DNA of 64,000 bases from Candidatus Merdivicinus intestinigallinarum (GCA_018713335.1 DVOW01000032.1:1-64000); one strand, 5' to 3'; positions 1-9,266 are shown, counted from the stretch's first letter. Notes: generated by a model from the letters alone, not told the origin. A program made the numbers and translations.

Positions 1-2
1 TT

Positions 3-686
3 CATCAAGCTATTGTAATTAACTCTTTAATTTGGGAACATGCTGCTTATGAATATATGAACATAATGAAAATTTCGTTAGAAGAATTTCCAATACAAAA
101 ATTTAATGACAAATCATTACCTCTTGTTATCCATGAAATAGGGCATATTATTGATAATGAAATTCAATATAAGATGTTTGGAACCATAAATACTAAAATA
201 ACATATGATCTTAGATATGAATATGATGAGTATGTAAAACAAATGGCGTTAAGCCTATGGGGGGAATATTACGCAGAAGCGTTTGCTTATCAAATTATTC
301 AAGCTCATGATGATATAACTCTAGATATGGAAAAAGAATTAATAAATTGCATTAATCATTACTCTTTAGGTACGAATAGCAATGCTCTTTGGGAACGAGT
401 TTACAGAATTCTATATTATTTTGTTATTAGGCTCGCTTTTATTCATCATTATAAAAAAAGACCTCAGACTTTCGATTATGCTACTTTTAAGCAAATAGAC
501 GTTGTCTCCGATTATACTCCCTTTTTGGCAAGGACAGAACTGGCGATAATAAATCTATACTCAGATTATCCCAAATGGGGGACGAGTGAACAATTAAATG
601 AGCTTTCGTTTATAATTAATGATTTTTTTACTTTCGAACGAGAAAGGCAACAGGAAAATAATAATTCTTTCAACAAAATAATGTGA
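3..686 (+). CDS. HEXXH metalloprotease-like protein, 5'-truncated by the window edge
   Basis: The frame stays open to the first base of the window, upstream of the first ATG at 57, so the gene probably starts outside and only its C-terminal part is visible. The motif HEIGHIID is a gluzincin-type zinc site (HEXXH). About 50 residues later EYYAEAF supplies a plausible third ligand (ExxAE), an arrangement that recalls anthrax-lethal-factor-like (ATLF) and Pro-Pro endopeptidase metallopeptidases. No signal peptide can be judged because the N terminus is missing. Base composition is much more AT-rich than the genes from 2 kb on, suggesting acquisition, perhaps the tail of a mobile element. A strong terminator follows. 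The protease fold is inferred from motifs only; the substrate is unknown. Confidence 0.6.
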   Translation, partial: HQAIVINSLIWEHAAYEYMNIMKISLEEFPIQKFNDKSLPLVIHEIGHIIDNEIQYKMFGTINTKITYDLRYEYDEYVKQMALSLWGEYYAEAFAYQIIQAHDDITLDMEKELINCINHYSLGTNSNALWERVYRILYYFVIRLAFIHHYKKRPQTFDYATFKQIDVVSDYTPFLARTELAIINLYSDYPKWGTSEQLNELSFIINDFFTFERERQQENNNSFNKIM

Positions 687-797
687 GATGTCTTAACAGC
701 ATTCGAACCGATAAGTTGAATCTAGAGCTAAAAAACTCTTTATTATGCGTATTTTTTTCAATCTGATACCGCCAGTAATTTTGTACAGTAAACACAA

Positions 798-852
798 CGG
801 CGAATCGCCGCAGATGGATACGCACTTACTTTAGTAAGTGCGTATTGTTTTT
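798..852 (+). terminator. Double-hairpin rho-independent terminator
   Basis: A short hairpin (CGGCG/CGCCG, 798-810) is followed by an 11-bp perfect stem TACGCACTTAC/GTAAGTGCGTA (819-844) and a T-rich tail. It closes the truncated protease unit. The same two-hairpin plan recurs at 1776-1830. Confidence 0.8.
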
Positions 853-940
853 ATTTCGCGGTGATATAAAGCCAGTATATTTAAGAAAGGACTGGTCTTT
901 GATGAAAAGTTTATCTTTGAGAGGTCATCTATTATAAGCT

Positions 941-963
941 GGGCAAAATGATCCATTTTGCCC
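941..963 (+). promoter_or_regulatory. Perfect hairpin just upstream of the methyltransferase RBS
   Basis: GGGCAAAATG-ATC-CATTTTGCCC is a 10-bp perfect inverted repeat with a 3-nt loop. It ends 22 bases before the start codon and just before the AGAGAGG ribosome site. It could be an operator or a leader hairpin that affects translation; nothing in the sequence decides between them. Confidence 0.4.
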
Positions 964-984
964 GGGCAGAAAGAGAGGATAAAA

Positions 985-1698
985 ATGGATCATCAAAAAC
1001 AGATCGACAGACTTCAGGAAAGCCAATTCCTGATCAGCATGACGCCCATTGACAGTATCCTGGAAATCGGTTTTTCTTCCGGAATGAACAGCTCGTCATC
1101 CGTGCTGGATCTATGCTGCGGATACGGCGAGATGCTGAAAATATGGCACGAGGCTTTTGGAATCCGGGGGACCGGGGTGGATATTTGCGGCGAGTTCATC
1201 GAACAGGGCAGCAAACGGCTGGCCGCGTCCGGGATCACCGATGTGACTCTAATCGAATCCGATATTTTCAAATGGCATACGGATGAGAAGTATGATTACG
1301 CCTGCCTTTCCGGCGAGGAGTTCGGCGGGCTGAAAAGCACCATTTCCCTGCTGGAGGGCTTTGTGAAGCCGGGCGGGAAGCTGATTATCGGAACCCGTTT
1401 TTCCAAAGTGGAAAATCCGCCCCAGGAGCTAATTGATTTTGAAGGCGAATTGCTGACGTTAAATGAAATCAATGCCGTCTTCCAATCAAAGGAATATTTT
1501 ATTACAGCAATGGCAAGCGATACGCATCAGGAATGGGAACGATACATTATGTGGAGCGCCAGGCGGCACTTGGCGGAGCTGAGAAAGAACCTGAACAATC
1601 CGTCCCAAATGGAATGGTGCAAAAAATGGTATGATATGTATTTCCGTCTGAGAAGGCCGCTGGAGGGCTATGGGACCTTTGTGATAGAAAAAATCTGA
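985..1698 (+). CDS. Class I SAM-dependent methyltransferase
   Basis: The Rossmann motif I VLDLCCGYGEM (about residues 40-50) followed by an acidic residue ending strand 2 (GTGVDICG) marks a class I S-adenosylmethionine methyltransferase. The 237-residue length fits a stand-alone small-molecule or protein methyltransferase. The ATG at 985 is preferred over 958 in the ORF track because AGAGAGG lies 7-8 bases upstream and the earlier ATG falls in the leader hairpin. The gene stands alone between two related terminators (798-852 and 1776-1830), so it may have moved as a cassette. The substrate cannot be inferred. Confidence 0.8.
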   Translation: MDHQKQIDRLQESQFLISMTPIDSILEIGFSSGMNSSSSVLDLCCGYGEMLKIWHEAFGIRGTGVDICGEFIEQGSKRLAASGITDVTLIESDIFKWHTDEKYDYACLSGEEFGGLKSTISLLEGFVKPGGKLIIGTRFSKVENPPQELIDFEGELLTLNEINAVFQSKEYFITAMASDTHQEWERYIMWSARRHLAELRKNLNNPSQMEWCKKWYDMYFRLRRPLEGYGTFVIEKI

Positions 1699-1775
1699 TC
1701 CAAAGGAACTGCGGCGCTCCCCCTCCGGGTCAGTTCCGCAGGACATTTGATGTGGGTTCGTCAGCTAAAATACAC

Positions 1776-1830
1776 CGGCAAACTGCCGCAGAGAAACGCA
1801 CGCACGTTTTTGTGGGTGCGTTTTATTTTT
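1776..1830 (+). terminator. Double-hairpin terminator, relative of the one at 798-852
   Basis: CGGCA-AAC-TGCCG (1776-1788) is followed by AAACGCACGCAC/GTGGGTGCGTTT (1794-1823, one mismatch) and a T-run. The layout and bases (CRGC hairpin, then CAGA, then CGCAC stem) match the element upstream of the methyltransferase. Confidence 0.75.
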
Positions 1831-1904
1831 TCTCTTCGCCGCAGTATCGGTCATTCAGCACCAAATTTCGCGCTGAATCCGCAAAAAAACGGTCGAAGGT
1901 TATA

Positions 1905-1933
1905 TTGACAGGATTTTATTTGTGTGGTAAAAT
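1905..1933 (+). promoter_or_regulatory. Sigma-A promoter of marR
   Basis: TTGACA at 1905-1910, a 17-bp spacer and TAAAAT at 1928-1933, close to full consensus. Confidence 0.8.
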
Positions 1934-1937
1934 TTGT

Positions 1938-1951
1938 TTGTTTCCGAACAA
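1938..1951 (+). promoter_or_regulatory. Candidate MarR operator
   Basis: TTGTT-TCCG-AACAA is a short perfect dyad starting 5 bases after the -10, over the likely transcription start. That position suits autorepression by the MarR-type product encoded next. Confidence 0.45.
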
Positions 1952-1992
1952 TCCTGCATGTGCCTTGCAACCGGAGAGGGGGAAGGTTTTCG

Positions 1993-2418
1993 ATGGAAAA
2001 GGACTGTGGTCTGTGGATCAACGTCCTGTCGCACAAGCTAAAAAAACGGATGAACGCCAATATGCAAAGCCTGGGCCTCACTGGAGTGCAGGGCCGCGTC
2101 ATGCACTATATTCTTGTAAAGTGCGCCGACGGGCCGGTGTTCCAGCGTGATGTGGAAAACGCTTTCGATTTGAGCCGTTCCACAGCTACCGGCATTTTGC
2201 AGCTCATGGAAAAGAATGGTTTGATCCTGCGGGAGAACATGGCCAGCGACGCGCGTTTAAAAAGCCTGATCCCTACTGAAAAGGCGGCGCGTCTGGATGC
2301 ACAGATTGGCGAGTATCTTCAGCAGACCGAGCAGCGCCTCACCCAGGGGGTGCCGGAGGAACAGCTCCTGCTGTTTTTAGAAACCGCCGCGCGGATGTCC
2401 GCGAATCTGGATGAATAG
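1993..2418 (+). CDS. MarR family transcriptional regulator
   Basis: This 141-residue winged-helix protein has the MarR pattern: a helical N terminus, then the DNA-recognition segment FDLSRSTATGILQLMEKNG (about residues 63-81) and the wing around SDARLKSLIPTEKA. The ATG at 1993 is chosen because GGAGAGGGGGAAGG lies just upstream; the earlier start at 1924 in the track overlaps the promoter. It is followed by a heterodimeric ABC exporter, a common MarR-exporter pairing in which the regulator usually represses until a toxic ligand binds. A weak hairpin separates the two, so partial read-through is likely. Confidence 0.88.
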   Translation: MEKDCGLWINVLSHKLKKRMNANMQSLGLTGVQGRVMHYILVKCADGPVFQRDVENAFDLSRSTATGILQLMEKNGLILRENMASDARLKSLIPTEKAARLDAQIGEYLQQTEQRLTQGVPEEQLLLFLETAARMSANLDE

Positions 2419-2463
2419 CCAGCGCAAGCCCCATATCTTTTCCCAGTCGTTATGATGATGCCG

Positions 2464-2488
2464 GACGCACCGGCTGCGTCATATTTTT
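2464..2488 (+). terminator. Weak hairpin/attenuator between marR and the ABC genes
   Basis: GACGCA-CCGGC-TGCGTC followed by ATATTTTT. The stem is only 6 bp, so it may lower rather than abolish transcription into the exporter genes. Confidence 0.45.
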
Positions 2489-2505
2489 AAGGAGGAATGC
2501 CACAT

Positions 2506-4254
2506 ATGATAAAAACCCTTGCTCGCAGCATCCGCGAGTTCAAAAAACCAGCCATCCTAACGCCGATCCTCGTTACGGTGGAAGTCATTCTGGAATGTAT
2601 CATTCCGTTTATTATCGCCAACCTGGTGAACCAGATGCAGGCCGGCTGCGGAATGGACGTCATTGTCAATTACGGCGTCCAGCTGCTCATCATGGCCGTA
2701 CTGTCCCTGGTTTTCGGCGTAGCGGCCGGGAACACCTGCGCCACCGCGTCCACGGGCTTTGCCCGCAACCTGCGCAAGGACATGTTCTACCGCATCCAGG
2801 ATTATTCCTTTGAGAATATCGACAAATTCTCAGTATCCAGCCTGGTCACCCGTATGACCACCGACGTGGTAAACGTTCAGATGTCCTTCATGATGATCAT
2901 CCGCGTGGCCATCCGCGGCCCGCTGATGCTGATTTTCTCTTTCATTATGGGCTTTGCCATGGGCGGCCGTTTGGCCATGATCTTCTTGGTCACCATTCCG
3001 CTTCTGAGCGTGGGGCTCATCCTGGTCATCCGCAAGGCCACCCCCATTTTCCGCCGGGTATTCCGCAAGTATGACGCATTGAACGACTCCGTGCAGGAAA
3101 ACGTTCAGGCCATGCGGGTCGTGAAGAGCTATGTGCGGGAGGAATACGAGAAGAAGAAATTCGGCGCCGCCGCTGAGGATGTCTGCAGCGACTTCACCCG
3201 GGCTGAACGCATTATGGCCCTCAACAGCCCCCTGATGCAGATCTGCGTGTATGCAGGCATGGCCTTTGTGCTGTCCTTCGGCTCCTACGCGGTTATCACC
3301 AGCCAGGGCATGGAAGTAGCCGTGGGCCAGATGTCCGCCATCCTTACATACAGCTTCCAGATCCTCATGAGCCTCATGACTGTGTCCATGGTATTCGTCA
3401 TGATCACCATGTCCATGGAATCGGCCGAGCGTATCGTGGAGGTCCTTACGGAAAAGAGCAATTTGACCAGCCCCGAAAACGCGGTCACCGAAGTAAAGGA
3501 CGGCTCCATCGACTTCGAGGGCGTCAGCTTCAAATACTCCAAAAAGGCCGAGCGCATGGCTCTGGCGGATGTGGACCTGCACATTAAATCCGGCGAGATC
3601 ATCGGCGTTTTGGGCGGCACGGGTTCCTCCAAATCCACCCTGGTGCAGCTCATACCCCGCCTGTACGACGCCACTGAAGGCTGCGTCAAGGTAGGCGGCG
3701 TGGACGTCCGCAAGTACGACCTGGAAACTCTGCGCAACAACGTTGCCGTGGTGCTTCAGAAAAACGTGCTGTTTTCCGGCACCATCAAGGACAACCTGCG
3801 CTGGGGCAACCCCGACGCCACCGACGAGGAAATGCTGGAAGCCTGCAAGCTGGCCCAGGCCGACGAGTTCATCCAGCAGTTCCCCAACAAGTACGACACC
3901 TGGATCGAGCAGGGCGGCTCCAACGTTTCCGGCGGCCAGAAGCAGCGTTTGTGCATCGCCCGGGCGCTGATGAAAAAGCCCAAGGTCCTGATCCTAGACG
4001 ACTCCACCAGCGCTGTGGATACGCGCACCGACGCGCTGATCCGCCAGGGCTTCCGCGAATTTATCCCCGAAACGACCAAGATCATTATCGCCCAGCGTGT
4101 GGCCTCTGTGCAGGACGCTGACCGCATCATCGTCATGGACGGCGGCCGCATCTGCGCCATCGGCACCCATGAGGAGCTGCTGAAAACGAGCGAGATCTAT
4201 CGGGAAGTGTATACTACCCAGAATAAGGCAGGTGATCAAGATGGCGAAGAATAA
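2506..4254 (+). CDS. ABC exporter subunit with a degenerate ATPase site (heterodimer half 1)
   Basis: A fused permease-ATPase of 582 residues: six membrane helices in the first ~310 residues, then a nucleotide-binding domain with Walker A GGTGSSKST, signature VSGGQKQR and Walker B VLILDDSTSAVD. The catalytic glutamate after Walker B is Asp, and the H-loop histidine is replaced (IIAQRVAS), the pattern of the non-hydrolysing site in heterodimeric multidrug exporters such as BmrCD. The start at 2506 sits a proper distance from GGAGG, whereas the ATG at 2497 is directly adjacent to it. The 3' end overlaps the next gene by 14 bases, implying translational coupling. The substrate is unknown; drug or peptide export is inferred from the MarR context. 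Confidence 0.88.
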   Translation: MIKTLARSIREFKKPAILTPILVTVEVILECIIPFIIANLVNQMQAGCGMDVIVNYGVQLLIMAVLSLVFGVAAGNTCATASTGFARNLRKDMFYRIQDYSFENIDKFSVSSLVTRMTTDVVNVQMSFMMIIRVAIRGPLMLIFSFIMGFAMGGRLAMIFLVTIPLLSVGLILVIRKATPIFRRVFRKYDALNDSVQENVQAMRVVKSYVREEYEKKKFGAAAEDVCSDFTRAERIMALNSPLMQICVYAGMAFVLSFGSYAVITSQGMEVAVGQMSAILTYSFQILMSLMTVSMVFVMITMSMESAERIVEVLTEKSNLTSPENAVTEVKDGSIDFEGVSFKYSKKAERMALADVDLHIKSGEIIGVLGGTGSSKSTLVQLIPRLYDATEGCVKVGGVDVRKYDLETLRNNVAVVLQKNVLFSGTIKDNLRWGNPDATDEEMLEACKLAQADEFIQQFPNKYDTWIEQGGSNVSGGQKQRLCIARALMKKPKVLILDDSTSAVDTRTDALIRQGFREFIPETTKIIIAQRVASVQDADRIIVMDGGRICAIGTHEELLKTSEIYREVYTTQNKAGDQDGEE

Positions 4255-6178
4255 GACCAATACCCCTTCTGCCCCCGCCACAACGGCCCGGGGCCAAAAG
4301 GCGCCCAAAGGCGTGCTGGGCCGGCTGCTGAAAACCTTGTTTGAGTTCTATCCGGTGCTGCTGCCTATTACCCTGGTATGTATCCTCATCAACGCCATTG
4401 TCAGCTCTGTCCCCGCGGTGTTTATGCAGAATATCATCGCCATTGTGGACGACACTTATAAATCCGGCGACTGGGCCGCTGTATCCGGCCAAATCTTAGG
4501 CCTGGTGGGAATCCTGATTGCCATGTATGTAATCAGCCTCATCGCTGGTTTCGCTTACACCCAGCTTATGGCCGTTATCACCCAAGGCTCCCTGAAAAAA
4601 ATGCGGGAGAAAATGTTCAACCACATGCAGGATCTTCCCATCCGGTATTTCGACACCCATGGGCACGGCGATATTATGAGCTACTACACCAACGACGTAG
4701 ACACCCTGCGCCAGATGATCAGCCAGAGCTTGCCCCAGACGCTGATTTCCGGCGTAACCCTGTTCACCGTGTTCTGCATCATGATGTATTACAGCGTGAT
4801 CCTGGGCCTGGTGGTGGTACTGGGCGTCGTCTGTATGGTGCTCTCAGCCCGTTATGTCACCAGCCATTCTTCCAAATACTTCCTGCGCCAGCAGGTCACT
4901 ATCGCAAAAGCCGAGGCGTTTATGGAAGAAATGATGACCGGCCAGAAGGTCATCAAGGTGTTCTGCCATGAAGAGGGGGCGAAAGCTGACTTTGACAAGG
5001 TAAACGAAGAGATTTTTTACAACGCCCGAAACGGCAACCGCTTCGCCAATATCCTGATGCCGCTGCTGGGGAATATCGGCAATGTCATGTATGTCGTGGT
5101 CGCCTTAGTAGGCGGCGCGTTAATGCTGACGGACATCCCCAATATCAGCATTGCCGGCATGGCTTTCAGCATCAGCATCGTGGTGCCCTTCTTAAACATG
5201 ACCAAACAGTTCGCCGGCGCCATCGGGCAGGTGTCCAACCAGGTCAACATGGTCATCATGGGCCTGGCCGGCGCACACCGCCTGTTCGCCCTGCTGGACG
5301 AGGAGCCGGAGGCCGACGAGGGTTATGTCACTCTGGTCAACGCCAAGGAGAACGCCGACGGCAGCCTGACGGAATGCAAAGAGCGCACCAACGTCTGGGC
5401 ATGGAAGCATCCCCATCACGACGGCTCCGTCACCTACACCCGCCTGGAAGGCGACGTGCGGTTCTTTGACGTGGACTTCGGCTACACGCCGGAAAAGACC
5501 GTGCTGCACAATGTGTCCCTGTACGCGAAGCCCGGCCAGAAGCTGGCTTTCGTTGGCTCCACCGGCGCGGGCAAAACCACCATTACGAACCTCATCAACC
5601 GCTTCTACGACATTGAGGACGGTAAGATCCGTTACGACGGCATCAATATCAACAAGATTAAGAAAGCGGACCTGCGCCACAGCTTAGGCATCATTTTGCA
5701 GGATACCAACCTCTTTACCGGCACCGTTATGGAAAACATCCGTTACGGCAACCTGGACGCCAGTGATGAAGAATGCATGGCTGCGGCAGAACTGGCCGGT
5801 GCGGACGACTTTATCCGCCGCCTGCCGGAAGGCTACAACACCATGCTGACCGGTAACGGCGCGAACCTCTCTCAGGGCCAGCGCCAGCTGCTGGCCATTG
5901 CCCGGGCGGCTGTGGCCGACCCGCCTGTTATGATTATGGACGAGGCCACATCCTCCATCGACACCCGCACCGAGGCTATTGTCCAGCGGGGCATGGACGC
6001 CCTGATGTATGGGCGCACCGTCTTTGTCATCGCCCACCGCCTTTCCACCGTCCAGAACTCCAACGCCATTATGGTGCTGGACCATGGCCGCATCATCGAA
6101 CGCGGCACCCACGAGGACCTGATAAAGCAGAAAGGCACCTACTATCAGCTGTACACCGGCGCGCTGGAACTGGATTGA
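4241..6178 (+). CDS. ABC exporter subunit with consensus ATPase site (heterodimer half 2)
   Basis: A 645-residue fused permease-ATPase partner of the preceding gene. The ATPase part has Walker A GSTGAGKTT, signature LSQGQRQLL, Walker B VMIMDEATSSID with the catalytic Glu, and the H-loop VIAHRLS. About 50 extra residues, rich in charged and aromatic residues, sit between the last membrane helix and the ATPase domain; this linker makes it longer than half 1. The ATG at 4241 follows AGGCAGG; a GTG at 4232 in the same frame is possible. Together the two halves should form one exporter with one active and one degenerate ATP site. Confidence 0.88.
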   Translation: MAKNKTNTPSAPATTARGQKAPKGVLGRLLKTLFEFYPVLLPITLVCILINAIVSSVPAVFMQNIIAIVDDTYKSGDWAAVSGQILGLVGILIAMYVISLIAGFAYTQLMAVITQGSLKKMREKMFNHMQDLPIRYFDTHGHGDIMSYYTNDVDTLRQMISQSLPQTLISGVTLFTVFCIMMYYSVILGLVVVLGVVCMVLSARYVTSHSSKYFLRQQVTIAKAEAFMEEMMTGQKVIKVFCHEEGAKADFDKVNEEIFYNARNGNRFANILMPLLGNIGNVMYVVVALVGGALMLTDIPNISIAGMAFSISIVVPFLNMTKQFAGAIGQVSNQVNMVIMGLAGAHRLFALLDEEPEADEGYVTLVNAKENADGSLTECKERTNVWAWKHPHHDGSVTYTRLEGDVRFFDVDFGYTPEKTVLHNVSLYAKPGQKLAFVGSTGAGKTTITNLINRFYDIEDGKIRYDGININKIKKADLRHSLGIILQDTNLFTGTVMENIRYGNLDASDEECMAAAELAGADDFIRRLPEGYNTMLTGNGANLSQGQRQLLAIARAAVADPPVMIMDEATSSIDTRTEAIVQRGMDALMYGRTVFVIAHRLSTVQNSNAIMVLDHGRIIERGTHEDLIKQKGTYYQLYTGALELD

Positions 6179-6209
6179 TCTGTCCCCGCCCGCAAATCCC
6201 AGACCAACT

Positions 6210-6240
6210 AAAAAACCCGGGCCGCGGCCCGGGTTTTGTG
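6210..6240 (+). terminator. Rho-independent terminator after the ABC operon
   Basis: AAAACCCGGGCC/GGCCCGGGTTTT, a strong GC-rich stem flanked by A and T tracts. Confidence 0.9.
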
Positions 6241-6448
6241 TTTGAGCAGAAAGAATGGATCAGCTATTTTTCCGCAAAAAGAAAGATCGAAAAATTTTCA
6301 TAAAAGTCCGTAAGAAATTCAATGGCGTACCAGCTGAAAGTGTGGTTTAATCAGAATAGCGGCCGCGTCTTGACTGGGTGCTGCAAAATGGCAGCCAAAT
6401 TTTGGCGGCAGTACGGCAGTTATGACCGGCATTAAGGAGGAAAACACT

Positions 6449-9127
6449 ATGGAAAAATTAAAACTCTACATCATTTCCCACACCCACTGGGACCGGGAAT
6501 GGTACCAGTCCTTTCAAAACTACCGCTACCGGCTGGTGCGGGTTATAGACGATCTGATCGAGGGCCTGGAAAAGGACCCGGAATACAAAGTGTTCCATAT
6601 GGACGGCCAGACCATCGTCCTGGAGGACTACCTGGAAATCCGGCCGGAAAACGCCGACCGGCTGGCGAAACTCATCCGGGACGGCCGGATCCTCATCGGG
6701 CCCTGGTACGTCATGCCCGATGAATTTTTGATCAGCGGCGAGTCCCTGGTGAAGAACCTGCGGATGGGCCACAAGATCTGCAAGGATTACGGTGTGTCTC
6801 CCATGAAAAATGGCTATGTCACCGATATTTTCGGCCACAACAGCCAGTTCCCCCAGATCTTGAACGGCTTTGACATCCATTCCGCTACCCTGTACCGGGG
6901 TATCGGGGACTACGAAAAGGACGCCTTCCGCTGGCGTTCCCCCGACGGCAGTGAAGTCATTGCCGCCAAGCTGGAAGCGGAGCGTTCCTACTCCAACTTC
7001 TACTTCGCTGTCCGCTGGCCCTATGAGGAAAGGGGCTTTGACCCGGAAGACGCCGTGAAACGGATGCAGGTCCTGGTGGACCGGGCCCGGAAGATGGCGG
7101 CCACCGACATGGTGCTGATGATGGACGGCGTGGACCACTGCGGCATGGAGCATCATCTGCCGGAAATGCTCCGGCTCTTTGCAGAAAAGATCCCGGACAT
7201 TGAAATCGTCCACACCAAGCTGGAGGACTATTTTGCCCGGATCAAAGAGGAAACCCTGGACGTTATCGAAGGTTCCCTGTACAATGTGGCCAAAGAGGGC
7301 CTCAACAATCAGGTGCTGAAAAACGTCCTGTCCTCCATGGTCCATGTGAAGCAGGCCAACGACCGCTGCGAAACCCAGCTGACCGCCGTCACCGAGCCTT
7401 TGAACGCCTACTGCGAAATGCTGGGGGATGATTTGAAAGCCTACCGGGAGGACGATTACTCCTTGTCCCCCCGCCGGACATACCTGGATAAAGCCTGGAA
7501 AACCCTGATCCAGAACCACCCCCACGACTCCATCTGCGGATGCTCCCTGTCCGACGTACACCGGGACAACATCTACCGCTACCGCCAGGCCCAGCAGATG
7601 GCGGAAATCGCCGCCCAGGACTGTATTAACGTCCTGACCCGCAACATCCGCTGCAATGGGGAACATCAGGAGGCCGTCCTCCTTTACAACCCCTCCCAGA
7701 AGCCGGTGAAGGGCGTTCATGTCTTTGAACTGCCGGTGGCGGCCCATCCCAACCCCAACCGCCGGTTCTACGACGCCAACAATAATCCCCTGGAAGTCCA
7801 GATCCTGGACCAGCGGGAGGAAACCTTCGCCAACGAGCGCCTTCGCCAGCTGATCCGGTTCGATCCCATGTCGGTGCTGAAAGTTGCCGCCCATGTGGAA
7901 ATTCCCGCCCTCGGCTATACGGTCATTTACTGCGACAACCTGCAAAGCGAATTCCATCCGGAGCGCAAAGCATACGGCCACGACGTCTATTATCCGCCTC
8001 TGCGGCTTTCCGGCAGCCAGATGGTTTCCCACGGCCGCCTGGACAACGGTGCGCTGGTTGTGGAACTGAACAGCCGGGGCCTTTTGGATGTGACGGTGAA
8101 ATCCACCGGCAAGACCTACCGGAACCTGCACCTTCTGGAGGACCGTTCCGACGCCGGAGAAGGCTGGAACTGGCGGCCGGTGCGGTATGATTCCGCGGTT
8201 TACGGGGACAACGCTTTAGAGCAGTTCCAGGTGACGGCGGACGGCCCCTTCTGCACCGTCTGGAAACTCACCTACAACGTAAAGCTCCCTCACGGCCTGG
8301 CGGCGGACGGCATGCACCGGGGCGAAGGGGAGAAATTCCAGCGGGTCACCACCTGGCTCACCATCCCCAAAGACAGCGTACAGCTCACTTTCCGCACTGT
8401 GGTGGAAAACGAAACGGAAAACCACCGGCTGCGGGTGCTGTTCCCCACGGAACTGAAAACCGACTGCTTCTACACCAGGACCCCCTTCGATATGACCAAA
8501 TGGCCGGTGGCCCATCCCGACAACCGGCACCATGCGGAACTGGAAACCAAGGTGCACCCCTCCCAGGGCGTGACCTGGATAACGGACGGCAAGGACAGCG
8601 CTGCTATGTACGCCAAGGGCCTTTACGAGGTGGAAGTGACGGACAACGAGGAGCGGGCCATGGCCCTGACCCTGTTCCGGGCGGCCCAGCATGAAACCGG
8701 CACCTGCCATCCCGAGGACATCAAAATGCTCCGGAAGATGGAATTTGAATATGCCCTGGATTTTGGCACGGCAGAACAGGCCGCCGCTTTGGCAGAGGGC
8801 GAAGCTTACCGGGCAGGCGTCCGCGGCTACCGCTTTGAGCAGAACCCCGCCGCCGGCCCTCTGGGCCCCACAGGCCAGATGCTGGAAATCAGCGGGGACC
8901 AGATCGTGTCCGCTATCTTTGAGGACAGCGGCCGGACTTATGTCCGCCTTTACGACGTCAGCGGCAAGGACGGCAAAAGCGTCCTCACCTTCCCCCGGAA
9001 GGTGAAAGGGGCCCAATATGTCAACCTGAACCTGGAGCCTCAGTCCGATGCTGCTTTTGACAAAAATTCTGTCACCCTTTCCTGCCCGGCCCACAAGATC
9101 GTCACCGTAGCGGTGGAACTGGAATAA
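6449..9127 (+). CDS. Alpha-mannosidase, glycoside hydrolase family 38
   Basis: This 892-residue enzyme carries the GH38 zinc and active-site set: SHTHWDREWY near the N terminus (metal His and Asp), TDIFGHNSQ around residue 130 (the Asp nucleophile region), and NHPHDSICG around residue 350 (metal His), followed by the long beta-sandwich C-terminal half. No signal peptide is visible, so it is probably cytoplasmic and trims imported mannosides. Length and motifs also fit the MngB (mannosylglycerate hydrolase) branch, which the sequence alone does not separate. The start at 6449 follows TAAGGAGG. It is monocistronic, ended by the terminator at 9206; no sugar transporter is adjacent. The 270 bases upstream hold only the terminator at 6210 and no clear promoter. 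Confidence 0.9.
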   Translation: MEKLKLYIISHTHWDREWYQSFQNYRYRLVRVIDDLIEGLEKDPEYKVFHMDGQTIVLEDYLEIRPENADRLAKLIRDGRILIGPWYVMPDEFLISGESLVKNLRMGHKICKDYGVSPMKNGYVTDIFGHNSQFPQILNGFDIHSATLYRGIGDYEKDAFRWRSPDGSEVIAAKLEAERSYSNFYFAVRWPYEERGFDPEDAVKRMQVLVDRARKMAATDMVLMMDGVDHCGMEHHLPEMLRLFAEKIPDIEIVHTKLEDYFARIKEETLDVIEGSLYNVAKEGLNNQVLKNVLSSMVHVKQANDRCETQLTAVTEPLNAYCEMLGDDLKAYREDDYSLSPRRTYLDKAWKTLIQNHPHDSICGCSLSDVHRDNIYRYRQAQQMAEIAAQDCINVLTRNIRCNGEHQEAVLLYNPSQKPVKGVHVFELPVAAHPNPNRRFYDANNNPLEVQILDQREETFANERLRQLIRFDPMSVLKVAAHVEIPALGYTVIYCDNLQSEFHPERKAYGHDVYYPPLRLSGSQMVSHGRLDNGALVVELNSRGLLDVTVKSTGKTYRNLHLLEDRSDAGEGWNWRPVRYDSAVYGDNALEQFQVTADGPFCTVWKLTYNVKLPHGLAADGMHRGEGEKFQRVTTWLTIPKDSVQLTFRTVVENETENHRLRVLFPTELKTDCFYTRTPFDMTKWPVAHPDNRHHAELETKVHPSQGVTWITDGKDSAAMYAKGLYEVEVTDNEERAMALTLFRAAQHETGTCHPEDIKMLRKMEFEYALDFGTAEQAAALAEGEAYRAGVRGYRFEQNPAAGPLGPTGQMLEISGDQIVSAIFEDSGRTYVRLYDVSGKDGKSVLTFPRKVKGAQYVNLNLEPQSDAAFDKNSVTLSCPAHKIVTVAVELE

Positions 9128-9205
9128 GACGGGAATATCCCTGACGATTGCAAAGCGGGGTACCAGTTATCCCCCTGAAGATTTTGGCTGTGATCTTTCA
9201 TCGGT

Positions 9206-9243
9206 CCCCTCCATGCTTTTACAGAGCATGGAGGGGATTTTTT
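9206..9243 (+). terminator. Terminator of the alpha-mannosidase gene
   Basis: CCCCTCCATGCT/AGCATGGAGGGG, a 12-bp perfect stem with a 7-nt loop, followed by ATTTTTTT. Confidence 0.92.
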
Positions 9244-9266
9244 GCCGGGAGATACCGCATATTCCC

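Noticed and set aside
2830-3582. 250-residue His/Asp-rich minus-strand frame
   Set aside because: Shadow of the ABC exporter gene; no start signal.
6458-8131. 557-residue minus-strand frame in the GH38 gene
   Set aside because: Fully overlaps a clear alpha-mannosidase; composition is typical of an antisense frame.
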